From the NCBI GenBank assembly GCA_905250075.1, contig CAJNOP010000105.1, positions 186,434 through 250,433 of the forward strand: 64,000 nucleotides of DNA, written 5' to 3'. Positions within the stretch are counted from its first letter, which is position 1; every line of letters starts with the position of its first letter. The notes under the pieces were generated by a model. The model worked only from the letters and a program-made list of their open reading frames with translations. It did not search any database and was not told the origin of the DNA. Positions 50,155-62,518 of this stretch are shown here, one piece after another. The position numbers and the translations under genes were made by a program. This DNA comes from Rotaria sp. Silwood1. Taxonomy: Eukaryota > Rotifera > Eurotatoria > Philodinida > Philodinidae.

Positions 50155-53100
50155 TCAATGATGATACAGATTGCTTTCGTCTTCAGTAGTGAAACTGTCG
50201 TAGCGCCAATCGAGTGTGGTGAATCTCTATAGTGAAATATAATGGCAAACGTACAATAGATAAAAAAGAAAATTAGTCTCATCGTATTATTTCGTAATGA
50301 CTGAGCCAGATATTTTGCCCCATCAGCACCAAGATTGTTGTAGCACAAATTGAGTGTAGTGAGTGTCTTTATTGAAACATAATGGTGAATTTACGATGGA
50401 TAAAAAGAAAACTTGTCTCACACTATTATTCTGTAATGCTTGAGCCAGATATTGTGCTCCTTCAGGACCGATTTTGTTACAATAAAGATCCAGTGTGGTA
50501 AGTGCCTGTATTGGAACATAATAGTAAATTTATTGGCGAGAAGAAGATAATTTGTCTCACCGTATTATTCTGTAATGCTTTAGCCAAATATTGTGCTCCT
50601 TTAGCACCGATGTTATTTTTCTTAAGAATGAGTGTAGTGAGTGCCTATAGCAAAATATTATAGTGGATTTACAGTCAATGAGAAAATAACTTGTTTCACT
50701 ATATTATTTTGTAATACTTCAGCCAGATATTGTGCGCCTTCAGCATCGATGTTGTTTTGCTCAAGATTAAGTGTAGTGAGTGTCTATATTGAAACATAAT
50801 GGTTAATTTATAGTCTATGAGAACAAAACTGGTCTCACTGTATTATTCTGTAATACTTGAGCTAGATGTTGTGCCCCTTTATTACCAATATTGTTGAAAC
50901 CGAACTCGAGTGTCGTGAGTTTCTGTTATGAAACATAATGATTAATTTATACTCCATGACAAGAACCCTGATCTCACAGTGTTTTTCTGTAACGCTTGAG
51001 CCAGATACTGAGTCCCTTCAGCACTGATATTGTTTGAGTTGAGGTCTAGTATAGTGAGTGTCTGTATTGAAACATAATGTTGAATTTTTAGTTAAAGACA
51101 AGAAACCTGATCTCACAGTGTTTTTCTCTAATGCTTGAGCCAGATATTGTGCCCCTTCTGCATTGATATTGTTCCAGGGCAAATTGAGTGTAGTGAGTGT
51201 CTGTATTGAAATATAATGAAGAATTTAGAGTAGATAAGAAGAAAACTGTCTCACCGTATTATTCTGTAATGCTTGAGACAAATATTGTGCTCCTGCAGTA
51301 CCTATACGCAACCAATCGAGATCGAGCATGATGAGTGCCTGTATTGAAACATAATGTTGAATTTATAGTTGATGAGAAAATAACTTGTCTCACTCTGTTA
51401 TTCTGCAATGCTTGAGCTAGATATTGTGCTCCTTCAGCATCGATTCTGTTGCTTCCAAGTTGGAGTGTAATGAGTGTTTGTATTGGTAAATAATGGTTAA
51501 TTTATAGTCGATAATGAGAAACCTGTTCTCACTTTATTATGGTGTAATGCTTGAGCCAGATATTGAGTTCCTTCAGTACCGATATTGTTTGATCGAAGAT
51601 CTAGTGCAGTGAGTGTCTGTATTGAAACACAAATGCTGAATTTATAGTCGATGAGAAGAACACTAATCTCACAGTATTATTCTGTAATGCTTGAGCTAGA
51701 TATTGTGCTCCTTGGTCATCCATGCTGTTGACGCATAGATTGAGCGTGATGAGTGTCTATATTGACATATAATGATGAATTTGTAGTAGATGTGATAGCT
51801 GATCTTACCATATTATTCTGTAATACTTGGGCCAGATATTGTACCCCTTCAGTACTGATGTAGTTTTGCTCAAGACTCAGCGTATTGAGTGTCTATATTG
51901 AAACATAATGTTGAATATTTAGTTAATAAGAAGAAATCGGGTCTCACGGTGTTTTTCTCTAATGCTTGAGCCAGATATTGTGCTCCCTCAGCACCGATGT
52001 CATTTTGCTGAAGGTTAAGCGTAGTGAGTGTCTATATTGAAACATAATCGTTAATTTATAGTCAATGATAAGAAACCTAGTTTCACGGTGTTTTTAAGTA
52101 ATGCTTGCGCCAGATGTCGTGCTCCTTCAGCATCAATATTGTTAGTCCCAAGATAGAGCGTGATGAGTGTCTTTATTGACAAATAATGATGAATCTATAG
52201 TCGATCAGAAAATAACTTCTCTCACTGTATTATTCTGTAATGCTTCAGCCAAATATTGTGTCCCTTCAGTCTTGAGATGGTTGTGGCGCAAGTCGAGTGT
52301 GGTGAGTGTCTGTATTGAAACATAATGGTGAATTTACAATAGATAAGAAAAAAAATGGTTTCACCTTATTATTTTGTAATGTTTCAGCTAGATATTGTGC
52401 TCCTTGAACACCGATGCTGTTGCAATAAAGATTCAGCATGGTGAGTGCCTGTATTGGAATATAATAGTGAATTTACAATAGATAAGAAGAAAACTGGTCT
52501 CACTGTATTATTCTGTAATGCTTCAGCCAAATATTGTGTCCCTTTAGCACCGATGTCGTTTCGCTCAAGCTTAAGTGTAGTGAGTGTCTATATTGAAACA
52601 TAATGATGAATTTATAGTTGATGAGAAGACAACTTGTCTCACTCTATTATTCTGTAATGCTTGAGCTAGATGTTGTGCCCCTATAGCACCGATTCTGTTG
52701 TTCTCAATATCGAGTGTAGTGAGTGTCTATATTGAAAGACAATAGTTAATTTATAATCGATGAGAAGAAGACTGATCTGACGGTATTATTGTATAATGCT
52801 TGAGCCAGATATTGTGCACCTTGGTCGCCAATTTGGTTGACCGGAAGACGAAGTGTGATGAGTGTCTATATTGAAACATAATGTGGAATATTTAGTTAAT
52901 AAGAAGAAACCTGGTCTCACATTGTTTTTCTCTAATGCTCGAGCCAGATATTGTGTCCCTTTAGCACCAATATTATTCCAAGGCAAATTGAGTGTAGAGA
53001 GTGTCTGTTTTGAAAAATAATGATGAATTTATATTTAGTAAGAAAAATTCTCCCACCGAGTTATACTGTAATGCATATGCTAAATTTTGTAATGTTTGAT

Positions 53101-54650
53101 CATCGCTAGTTATCTGTTTCATGTCCAGTTTGTTGAACGTCTATAGACAATTTTAGAGAAAATTAAATTTTTTTTAAATAGGAGATTCGCGTTAGGTAGC
53201 GTTCTTTCTAGGATCATTTTCTTCTATTAACAAGGATTCTCAAGCCATCTTTGGACAGTTCTTAAGAGTAGTATTTTGTGAAATAAAACATGCAATAAGA
53301 GATTCGGTGTAGTAACACATGTATAGCATTATGGTCTGTATACTTGAGAAAGAAGATTTCAATGATTAATACAGTTGTAAAAATTCGCCTATATTTGAAA
53401 AAGAAGATTAAGAATCATTTTCTCTTGCATTCACTCAATTGAACACGAATGTTTTCCAAGTTGGATTTCGCAAAAATATTGGACTATAATGACTTCCGTA
53501 TGAATTTTCGTATCAAAAACTAGATTCAAAAACTGGAATTGAATTTTGTTGGTTTCCTTTAACATTTTTAAATAAGTTGGTATTTATCAACGTCGGATGA
53601 AATATGCTAAGAATCTTTGAATAATATTGTTTCCATTGAATATGAAGAGTGAAGATCTGTTGCACTATAAATCACCAGATAGAAGATTGAAAAGCATATG
53701 GTATCAAAAGATTGATGTAATTAAATTTCTTCAATTGTATCTAAAGTTTTATTTGTCTTTAATAACTAGAGTGTTTGATTGATTTGAAAAGTGTTAGAAA
53801 ATTAGAAAACTATTCAAAATGATAATATTTGATTGTTACATATTTCTTATGTTTTAAAATGATGAATATGAGTGTGTTATTTATTTGTTTTTACAATGAT
53901 CACCAAATACAACCTTTGATCGAAGATGTTAATTTAATTTATTTATGCTTTATAGGATTGTCATTACAAAGCAACTAGGGTTAGTGAATTTGTTTACTAA
54001 TTACAAAACGGATGGAAAAATAACTTCCAAATTTCGATGATTTTTCAAAGGTATTTTCGTTTCTCATCGACATGGTACATAAAGAACTTTCTGTTCTGAC
54101 TTTGTCTTAGTCTTTGCAATGTATCAGAATTCATAGTCTTCGACATCTGTCACTAAACACTTAGTGAAAGATTAAGCAGTAATAATGATGCAACTTTTAA
54201 GATATTACATACAAGGTTTTACTACAGATCTTTTGAGATGAACGATAAATATATTAGAATTCTGGAACTGAATGCAATTTAATTCGATCGTTAATTAAAA
54301 TTTAGTTATGTCAAATAGGATCGAATTTGGGTTCGAACAAGTTCAAATCGTGTTGAACTCTAATATTAATGCATTACTAACTTCTCTGAGTTTTGAAGAT
54401 CACTCAATGTCTATGTGTTCGAGGGGAAATAATAGTTGCATATAGCCTTTAGCTTAGCATCATATTATAGAAGTTCTGTCATTTACAAAAAAGTGAAGCT
54501 GTAGTTTACCTGATATCGCTGATAAGTATCCGTGATAGTATTGGGACGTGTGCACACATTTCGAACTGAGAGAAGAATGGTTAATTGATCGAGATTGTCC
54601 AGAATACGGTAGATCAATTCGACTGATAATGTAAGAAGTGAATGAGTCAT
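50155..54650 (-). CDS. F-box-like protein with tandem leucine-rich repeats, 23 exons
   Basis: Predicted 658-residue protein on the minus strand. Exon 1 (54650-54510, 47 codons) encodes an F-box-like domain with LLTLSVELIYRILDNLDQLT. After a 1369-nt intron come 21 exons of exactly 84 nt (first 53140-53057, last 50366-50283), then a terminal 72-nt exon (50226-50155) ending HH-stop. Each 84-nt exon encodes 28 residues and starts in phase 0. Twenty of them carry the consensus TLTTLxLxxNxIGxEGAQYL then AxALQNNT, the ribonuclease-inhibitor/NLRC3-like LRR; the first (TFNKLDMKQITSDDQTLQNL) is a divergent cap. All 21 are free of internal stops. F-box/LRR proteins typically bind Skp1 and select ubiquitin-ligase substrates through the LRR horseshoe (family knowledge); the partner here is unknown. 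Two cassettes have non-consensus splice sites: GT to AT at 50282-50281, and AG to AA before 51477. Confidence 0.85.
50283..53004 (-). repeat. Array of 20 exon-intron LRR cassettes, about 134-bp period
   Basis: Twenty tandem units of one 84-nt LRR exon plus one 50-62-nt intron. Exon spans: 50283-50366, 50422-50505, 50561-50644, 50700-50783, 50839-50922, 50978-51061, 51117-51200, 51255-51338, 51394-51477, 51533-51616, 51673-51756, 51809-51892, 51948-52031, 52087-52170, 52226-52309, 52365-52448, 52504-52587, 52643-52726, 52782-52865, 52921-53004. Introns are themselves similar (donor GTGAGAC, A/T-rich body, acceptor CAATAnAG), so duplication copied whole exon-intron units. Confidence 0.92.
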
Positions 54651-56401
54651 ATTGTTAGATATAGTTGCATTCTATTTGTTATAAGGTGTTTTTTTAATGA
54701 AATGTATGAGCGTTGAAACAGTATGTTATTTCTGAAGAGCACATTTGTATAATGTCGTGTTGGTGTAAATAACTATAAAATTGCAATGAACCTCACATGA
54801 GAAGAGAAATAGCTTTGAACTGCTTCATCAAGCATAGAAAAGGAAAGAAAAAAAAAATACATTAAGACAAACTGTTTGGAAGAAAGCGAGAAAAAAAAGC
54901 AGGTGAAAACATTTCAGTACAGCCGTTAAGAAAAATATCGATATGGACATTATTAAAGTGCGTCGATACTCAAGAGTACCGTAAAAATATCTCGATAGAT
55001 GGTGGTTCTAACAAGTAGTTTTATTACATTTATTTTATGAACATTTCCATCATAAGTGTATTCTATCTCCTACATTGCAGGCTGTAATTATCACATCAAA
55101 TAGATTTTTAAATTTTTACAAATAGTTTTTTCAAGATTAATTATGTTTGACGAAATAGTAATCATAATAAATGAGTTGATGAGAAAATAACAAACAAAAA
55201 TACATTTGTTTTATACTCAATTGTTATGATATTTCGATTGAAAATATTTGATGCAGTGAATATAACAAACTGGTCAAAAATAATTCATATTATATCAGAG
55301 ATATTATCCATTCCAATATTAAGAACAGAATATGTCAGAATTTATATCGATCAGATAACAAATGCCATAAAACAGTTTTCATCATTATTCATTTGTTTAT
55401 CAGTCAATTTAGTTGACATGAATATTCAAATGAAAGATGAATGTTCATTTAATAATATAAAACTTCAACAATTCTTAGAATCAGTAACAGAACTTAGACA
55501 ATTCCATCTTTACCCACGGAAAAAAATTTTCGGGGTGTGGGTGGGGTGTGGGTGTGGATGTGAGTGAACAAAGGAGATACATCCACATCCACACCCACAC
55601 TCACTCACACACCGACATCCGCATGCACACCCACACCCACACCCTCTTGTGCTCTCAACACTCCCACACCCACTCACCAACTCAGATAGTTACCAACTGA
55701 AATAGCTACCAACTCAGATGGTTATCATCTGACTTGGTAGTCAATTCAACCGACTTGGTAGCCAATTCATAAGGGGTCTAACTGACTTAGTGCCATGAAC
55801 TAATTATCTAAAATATAATTGTTGTCTATATGATCGATTAAATTCATCTTATATTCATTTTCGGGGATAAATTCATTCGGCAAAAATGGAATCGACGAAC
55901 TGTATTTTCGGCGGAGTTGTTGTCGGCGAAAATTCAATTTACCGTCTTTTCATCATTCTCTGACGAAAAGAATGATGTTTCTTGACTACTAGTATATGAA
56001 GGGTGGTAAGTCTTTCCATTGTTCTGTTTCTTTTCTTAAGTCGTTGTTATCATCGCATCGCGTCATCATCCAACATCAACGATTAAATGTGTTGTTTCGT
56101 TTCTTTTTTTTATATGAGACGGGTTAGAGAGGAAAGGAGTGATGACCGTTAAGGTTAAGGTTTCGCGTTATATGAGGACTTCCGAGTAATCCCTAAAATC
56201 TTGGCCAGAAACTGTTTTGGTATCCGTAGCACACGATGGGGACTCTAGACTCATTGATATGTGGTATCGGATGGGTGCATGTAGATGATATGAGCCTTCC
56301 TACGCGTGCGAGAATAGAATAGCTTTCAATACATTTTACATTCAGTCGTGATTCATTTGAACGAGAAAAGGAATAAAAGAAAAAATATTTTTGTATTGAG
56401 T
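54651..56401. other. Intergenic with a gene-relic frame and minisatellites
   Basis: 5' flank of the LRR gene. An open frame at 55226-55567 (plus) begins MIFRLKIFDAVNITNWSKII and looks protein-like to about residue 100. It then runs straight into a GT-rich minisatellite; it is probably a truncated relic. 55680-55745 holds about four 16-bp units of the type ACCAACTCAGATAGTT. The remainder is unremarkable. Confidence 0.45.
55532..55663. repeat. Telomere-like GT tract with AC-rich inverted copies
   Basis: GGGGTGTGGGTGGGGTGTGG on the plus strand (55532-55566) is followed by the complementary ACATCCACATCCACACCCAC (about 55579-55610) and a second AC tract to 55663. Largest of the four such sites. 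Confidence 0.7.
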
Positions 56402-57370
56402 TTATTCGATATTATGTCTTTGTATTCGATTATTCCAAGAATCAGCAACATAGAGATTGCCATGGCAATCGAATGATAAACCTGCGGGATAATAGAATTG
56501 ATTCGACTGTGCTCCTTGATCGTTTCCACCAACAATGACACTTCCCTGTGTGGCTCCTTTTGGCCAACGCATGATTCGCTTATTTATCCGCTCAGCTACA
56601 TAGACAGTCCCCAATTGATCGACAACGACTCCTCGAGGACCATGCAATTGTATGAGACTATTTCCTGGTCCTTGACCACCGGCTACGACAATGCCTTGTG
56701 TTGCACCTTCTTCCCATTTCATTACACGATGATTTCCATATTCGGACACATAAACTGAACGATCTCGATCGACAAATACGTAGTGGGGTGCAGAGAGTTG
56801 ATCGAGACGATATCCTTTTCCATTGCCACCCGCAACCACTATTCCTTTAGTGTCACCAATTTTATATCGTCTCACTTCATGTTTTTCACTGTCAACGACA
56901 TAGAGAGAACCATTTTCGTCCATTGTCAAACCGATGCAAGAGATATTCGAAATAATTGTTTCTCCACTCGTACCATTTCGACGAGGCCATCGGACTACTC
57001 TGTAGTTCCATCTATCGCTGATGATGAGAGTATCGCTCTCTTTGTCGATTATCACATCTATTGGGTTATTTAATTGATGAGCTCCATTTCCTTGTCCATT
57101 TCCACCAGCAACTACTTTACCATTCATTGCACCAGATTTCCATTCTACAATACGGTTATTTCCCCAATCAGCGACATAAATCGTTTGATCATCGTCGACG
57201 TAAAAACCATACGACCAAGACAGTTGATTGGTTCCGCTGCCTTGTCCATTTCCTCCTGCAACAGTGATAGCATTCTGTGACCATTTTGCATTCGTATGAA
57301 TATCAACCATACTTGCACTTAGTGGCACTGAAATAGAAAAGTATGGAGCAGAACTAATCACTGTTTTCAT
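56402..57370 (-). CDS. NHL-repeat beta-propeller protein, intronless
   Basis: A 322-residue protein made almost entirely of six NHL repeats (about 46-75, 96-126, 143-169, 191-219, 239-269, 291-320), which should close as a six-bladed beta-propeller. Each blade ends with a motif like YVADWGNNRIVEW or YVSEYGNHRVMKW, and blades are linked by a conserved VAGGNGQG loop; blade 3 (YVVDSEKHEVRRY) is the most divergent and lacks a VAGG loop before it. There is no RING, B-box or kinase domain as in TRIM-NHL or PknD proteins and no convincing signal peptide. The ATG at 57370 is the first in frame. Stand-alone NHL proteins are numerous in bdelloids; binding partners (protein, RNA or glycan) are unknown. 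Confidence 0.88.
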   Translation of the reverse strand: MKTVISSAPYFSISVPLSASMVDIHTNAKWSQNAITVAGGNGQGSGTNQLSWSYGFYVDDDQTIYVADWGNNRIVEWKSGAMNGKVVAGGNGQGNGAHQLNNPIDVIIDKESDTLIISDRWNYRVVRWPRRNGTSGETIISNISCIGLTMDENGSLYVVDSEKHEVRRYKIGDTKGIVVAGGNGKGYRLDQLSAPHYVFVDRDRSVYVSEYGNHRVMKWEEGATQGIVVAGGQGPGNSLIQLHGPRGVVVDQLGTVYVAERINKRIMRWPKGATQGSVIVGGNDQGAQSNQFYYPAGLSFDCHGNLYVADSWNNRIQRHNIE

Positions 57371-57717
57371 TCAAATGCGTTATTCATTTTGCTTATAATT
57401 CAGGGGATATTTGCAATTTAACTGATATGATAAGAAAGGATTAATTAGAAGAAATAAATCTACAAAAATATGAACTTATGAAAACTATCAAATTGTAAAT
57501 GAAATTTGCTTTGATCTAATGTTTTCGACATACTCATTTTACAACTGTAATCTAGCTTCATTGTGAGTCAGTGATGACAATGGCACAATGCTAAAAAATC
57601 TCGATAAACATGCATGTTCGAAGATTCAAGTAATGCTATTTCAACAAATCGTTTCTTGTTGCTGTAATTTTTATCTGATAAATTCTAACTTTTCTGTCGT
57701 GTATACACTTTCATTAA
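57371..57717. other. Intergenic
   Basis: Short 5' flank of the NHL gene, ending at the TTAA (57714-57717) used by the piggyBac element. Confidence 0.5.
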
Positions 57718-60052
57718 CACCTTCGGGACGGACCACGTATATATATGTGATAACTGTATCAACTTGTAATTTGATTTATTAGTGTCTCCTATGATATGAT
57801 TCTGGTCTGTTGGAGAACGATGATCATGTATCTTAACTATTTCTATTAATTTTCTATATATATAAAAATTATCGTCCTGTTCTATGTTTCAAAATCTTTG
57901 TGGTTACTACTGTATTGAACATTAACTTAATAACAATAAAAAATAGCGGAAATAACTATGAAAATGAGAGATACGTCGTCGCTGAGGTAAAAAAGAATAT
58001 TTCAGAGTATACATAAATTGATTAACAAAGGGAAATTATGATGTCAGTTTACAATAATGTAAAGAAAGAGAACATCGGAGTGGAATCTGCATGACAGAAG
58101 CAATGATTTATGATACTCATAACTCTATAATTTTTAACATTCTGTCATCTATATTTAAGCGTATTACATTTATGAATAGTCCTTCTATGTGCTCACCTTT
58201 ATTCATTCTTATTCTGGCATATTCTATGTTGTTCTTAGCTCTCTGGTCCTCAAGTATATGGTACTTTCGATCACTTACATAAAGGAGTTCAACTATATTA
58301 CGAAATACTCTGACAAATACTTTAGCATTTAATACTTTTTATCAATTGAAATGGCAACTGCTAAAGAAACTGACAATTGTGAAATCAACGAAATTTTCCA
58401 GTATCTTGTATCAGAAAGTGAACCACAAGGTTAAAGTAGCTCCAAAGCTGAACAACGCAGTGATTGTATTTTCGAAGGTTGTGCAGAGGTTTCAGACAGT
58501 GAAAACGCTTCGTCATCTAGTCGTTTGTCTCATACTTCAAGGTCATGGCAACAAGCAACCTTCTATTCAAGACTATTTCAATTTTAAAGCAAAGGCTGTG
58601 GAATTAATAATTTGAAGAGAAGTTCACGATTAAACTTTTTCAAGCTACTTTTTGATCAAAGGTTAATCAAAATCATTGTTGACGAAACTAACAAGTTTCA
58701 GACATATTCAACCGATGATAATTCATCGTCAGCATCACATCGAACAATATGATCTGCGACCAAATCAGATGAAATTTTTCTATTTTTGATAATATTTATG
58801 TAGATGACTCATGTGAAAAAATACAGAATTAAAGACTATTGGTCGAACGATTACCTGATTTCAACACTTATCTTTGGTGATATCATGCCTAAAGATAGAT
58901 TTTTTTTACTTTTGAAATTGTTCCATTTCAATGATGACGTCAATCAATCCGAAGGAGATAGATTATACAAAATACGACCTATTATGGAAGATTTAAAGAA
59001 AAAATTTAGACATATTATAGTTCCATATAGAAACCTTTTTATTGATGAAAGCTTACTGCTGTATAAAAGACGACTAAGTTTTAGACAAAACATTTCGTCA
59101 AAACGAAACAAATTTGGAATAAGAATGTTCATTTTATGTGATTGTCGTACTGGATTTATATTAGGTTTCCTAGTTTATACAGGATCTCATATAGAGGTTC
59201 TCAAAAAGGAAGAGTTTGAAATTTTAGGAGCCGTTGTAATAACACTTATGCAGCCATATCTTCAAAAAAGTCATAATCTATTCATTGATAATTAGTACAC
59301 AATTCTAGCACTTTTTGAATATCTACATGAAAACTCAACTGGTGCCTGTGATACAGTACAACAAAATAGAGTTAGAATGCCAACTTTTATCAAAAAAACT
59401 AAGAAAAGATAAAATCACTTATTGACATATTGATATTTTGCTTGCAGTAAAATGGTTTGACAGACGCAAAGTCACCATCCTTTCGACAATACATGAGTCA
59501 AAAATAGTGAGCACCGGAAAAATAGATCTAACAACGAAGGAATCAATTCAGAAATCCATCTCTATCATAAAATCTAATCAAAACAGAAGTTCTTCATCTG
59601 TTGAATATATCTGTACTGAATTCATACGTCCTACATAAGCAAAAGACTGGTCAAACTATTGGATTTTATGAGTTCCAACTACATCTGATTCGTGAAATTA
59701 TTGAAACGTACAGGGAATCAAAAACACCCAGGAGTCTGTCTAGTAATGAAGAAAATCCTACTAGGAAAGTTGACAGTCATTTTCCATCATTGATACCTTC
59801 AACAGCGGCAAAACAAAATGCTCAAAGGCAATGCATAGTTGGCGCAAACACAACAAGAAGACCTAAGAAGAGGAGCGACTATAGATACGAATGTACTGAA
59901 TGTAATGTCGAACTTTGCATTTCTGATTATTTCAAGGATTATTATACTCTAAAATATTTAACAACAACTTTTTAAAACTAATATAAATATGTTATACGAA
60001 ACGTCCGAAAAATCTCATCTCTTTCCTCAAAAGTAACCCCGTCTGGAAGGTG
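57718..60052 (+). mobile_element. piggyBac transposon, near complete but inactive
   Basis: A 2335-bp element beginning CACCTTCGGGACGGACC at 57718 and ending with the complement of CACCTTCCAGACGGGG at 60052. It is flanked by TTAA (57714-57717) and CTAA (60053-60056), the TTAA duplication with one change. It contains a full-length but broken transposase. Its termini differ from those of the deletion derivative at 48308, so two piggyBac families are present. Confidence 0.85.
58351..59972 (+). pseudogene. Decayed piggyBac (DDE_Tnp_1_7) transposase
   Basis: About 540 codons in the right order, broken by stops and frameshifts. It starts at ATG 58351 with an acidic N terminus (MATAKETDNCEINEIFQYL) closed by a TAA. 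Then come NFFKLLFDQRLIKIIVDETN, and a long open block 58804-59295 with RIKDYWSNDYLIST and FKLFHFND-type text. The catalytic triad is recognisable: Asp in FIDESLLLYKRR, Asp in NLFIDN (followed at once by TAG), and Asp in VKWFDRRKVTILSTIH after a frameshift. The C-terminal Cys-rich domain is intact up to YECTECNVELCISDYF (59890 on), but the usual final Cys/His residues appear altered. Not functional as it stands. Confidence 0.85.
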
Positions 60053-62518
60053 CTAAGCGAAAGTAAATAATGATCATACTTTCACCAAAAAATCAATACT
60101 GATCCAAATTGAATCAATTGGGATTTCATGTAAGAATTTGGGATATGAGTATAAATTGAGATTTAGCTATCTATTTAGACAAGTATGGGATACAAGAAAA
60201 TTGAATAGATATACTGATTTCTATCTTTGATGAGAAGAGTAGCTCTAGACACACACATTGCCATTCTTATTCATTTGGAATTAACTATGACTCGACTAGA
60301 TATGTTATTTAAGACATTAAATTAAAGAACGAAAGTAATTTTCATCACGAAATATTCGAAAATTCTCTCGATTGTTGTAAAACAATTCAATTATAATGAC
60401 AAAAGTAGCCGATGAGAAGTGTTAGAATTCTTTTAAATCTTTTCAATGTTATCTAGTTTATATTTTCATTCTATTTTCTTTGATTAAAGATGAAAAAGTT
60501 GTCCGTGAGTAGACAAATAGATATGAAATTTAGTTTTCAAATATTCTTGTATTTCTATAATTGCAATTGAACAGGTTGTCATGCTCGTGTTTGAGTTGAA
60601 AAGAAAACATTTTCATATGGTGTGAGTGTCTCAATTGGGTGTAGCTAATGTTTTTATTTTTCATAAAGGACGTAGACTTAGAAATAACGGGAGGGGTATT
60701 GTCTGCACAAACGAAAAGAGAACTCACCGTGAAAATTGCTTACCATGACCTGGATTGCCGTAATTTCTGGATACTTTTTATTGAATAGAAATAATACTGA
60801 TAATGTTCATTTTATAATAAATAAACACTTAACAATTAATAATGATGTTAATAATATCAACAATAATAATATTAAATGAAAATATGGAAAAAATAATAAT
60901 AATAACAATAGAAAAGACTAATAACAACAACAGAACAGAATGAGATGACGCAATCACATATATATATATATGAATCACGAGAGTCAGCGATAACAAAACG
61001 AATAATAGAAAAAATCGAAGAGGATTAAATAACTGATGGTACTTGATTATAAGTTTAGCGTCAATGAGCGACAGCTTTTGACGCTAACATATGGAAAGAA
61101 GAAAAATTATGTTTTAGTCTTTAGTATATTAATACATTGGAAGAAGACTTTCTACCAGTCTCTCTCAATTCACTTAAAATTAATTTTAGATGACTAGCTC
61201 AGGTGAATATTATGTTGTTATTTTGCATGATCCAGTAGTTACCAAGGAGGTTCGCTCTTACATTAATTAGATAATCTCATGCTAATAATGTACAGAAATA
61301 AAGAAAACTTTTAATTTCAATTATATTTGCCCAACACAATCATTCAAACTAAAATTTATGTCAATTAAGTGTTCAGTAGAAAAACTTAAACTTAATATTA
61401 ACGATAAAGTGGAGTGTTAACACATAATAGTAGAAATTGAAGTGATGTCTGTTGAATACCTCCTATCGAGAGTAACGTTTGAAAAATTAATCTTAACCCA
61501 ATTTTCGGCTTGAGTAAATGCTCAATCTCCATAAAAGAACATACGGATCTTTCAACAGATTCGATTTCATCTATATACGAATCTCTTACTTGTAATTTGA
61601 TGAAATATTTGTTTTGTTGCTTTGTACAAAAGGCATGTTGAGAGAAAGGACAATCTTGTGCAAACAAGAGATAAAGCAAGGTGAAAAAACAATCCTACGT
61701 TTTTTTACTTGTGAAGCAATATGAAATAGAAGAAAAAAAGCTTGTTCGCTTCGAATGCAACACCAGAATAGTTGCGTCTGAAAAGTGGCATCTACAAAAA
61801 CTGATTTGCTTCAATTGAAAGTATTATGGGAGAGTGTCGTTGGTATACAACAACTATGATAACAAGAGAACTGATGATATGGTCTAAGCGATATGTGTAT
61901 TGAGAAGGCATTTTTCTGTGTCCCTCTGTGCATTTTGATTTTTTTTCTCGATCTGAATAATATTTGTCTGCTAGAATTGATCCGATCAAATTCAGTTTTC
62001 TATCTAGGACCTTCAATATATTAATATTCAATGGTTTTTCATTCGTTGATGATCAAAGAGAAAAGAACTATTTGTAAAATGAAAACAATTATTATTTAAA
62101 TACTTTCATTTTTTTTAAATACGACTTTTATCTTGAAATTCGATCAAATTATGAATCTTCTCGATGTATACGAGATTTTTTCAATTATTCATCTTCAAAA
62201 GAGAGCCATCTTCGACATCGAGATTTACAATTGTACTCTTGTTTGAATAATCGATCATCAATCCACTGATAATGAAGAATAGAGAAAATAATTTATAATT
62301 TGAATTTTATCTCTTCACCAAAGATTTGATTTTCCTTTTGTCTAGAATAAGAATTATTAAATAGTCGAAACTTTCTGATCATAGTTAATACCCAGTTAAT
62401 CTTTTCTGACAAAAAGTCTTCTCCTATGAGACAGACATTAAAGGAATTTTTATTGCGCAAAGGAAAAATAATCCAAGTCAGTGAAATCCGGTTGCAAATG
62501 ATCAATAACTATTTTTAT

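Noticed and set aside
50139..50348. Open frame through the last LRR exon and intron taken as a separate gene
   Set aside because: It is the last LRR cassette plus intron read-through caused by the lost donor, not an independent gene.
50155..53004. CRISPR-like array from the regular 134-bp spacing
   Set aside because: The period consists of coding 84-nt LRR exons and short introns in a eukaryotic gene, not short repeats with unique spacers.
56498..57280. Plus-strand open frames opposite the NHL gene
   Set aside because: Antisense shadows; the minus strand shows six regular NHL blades.
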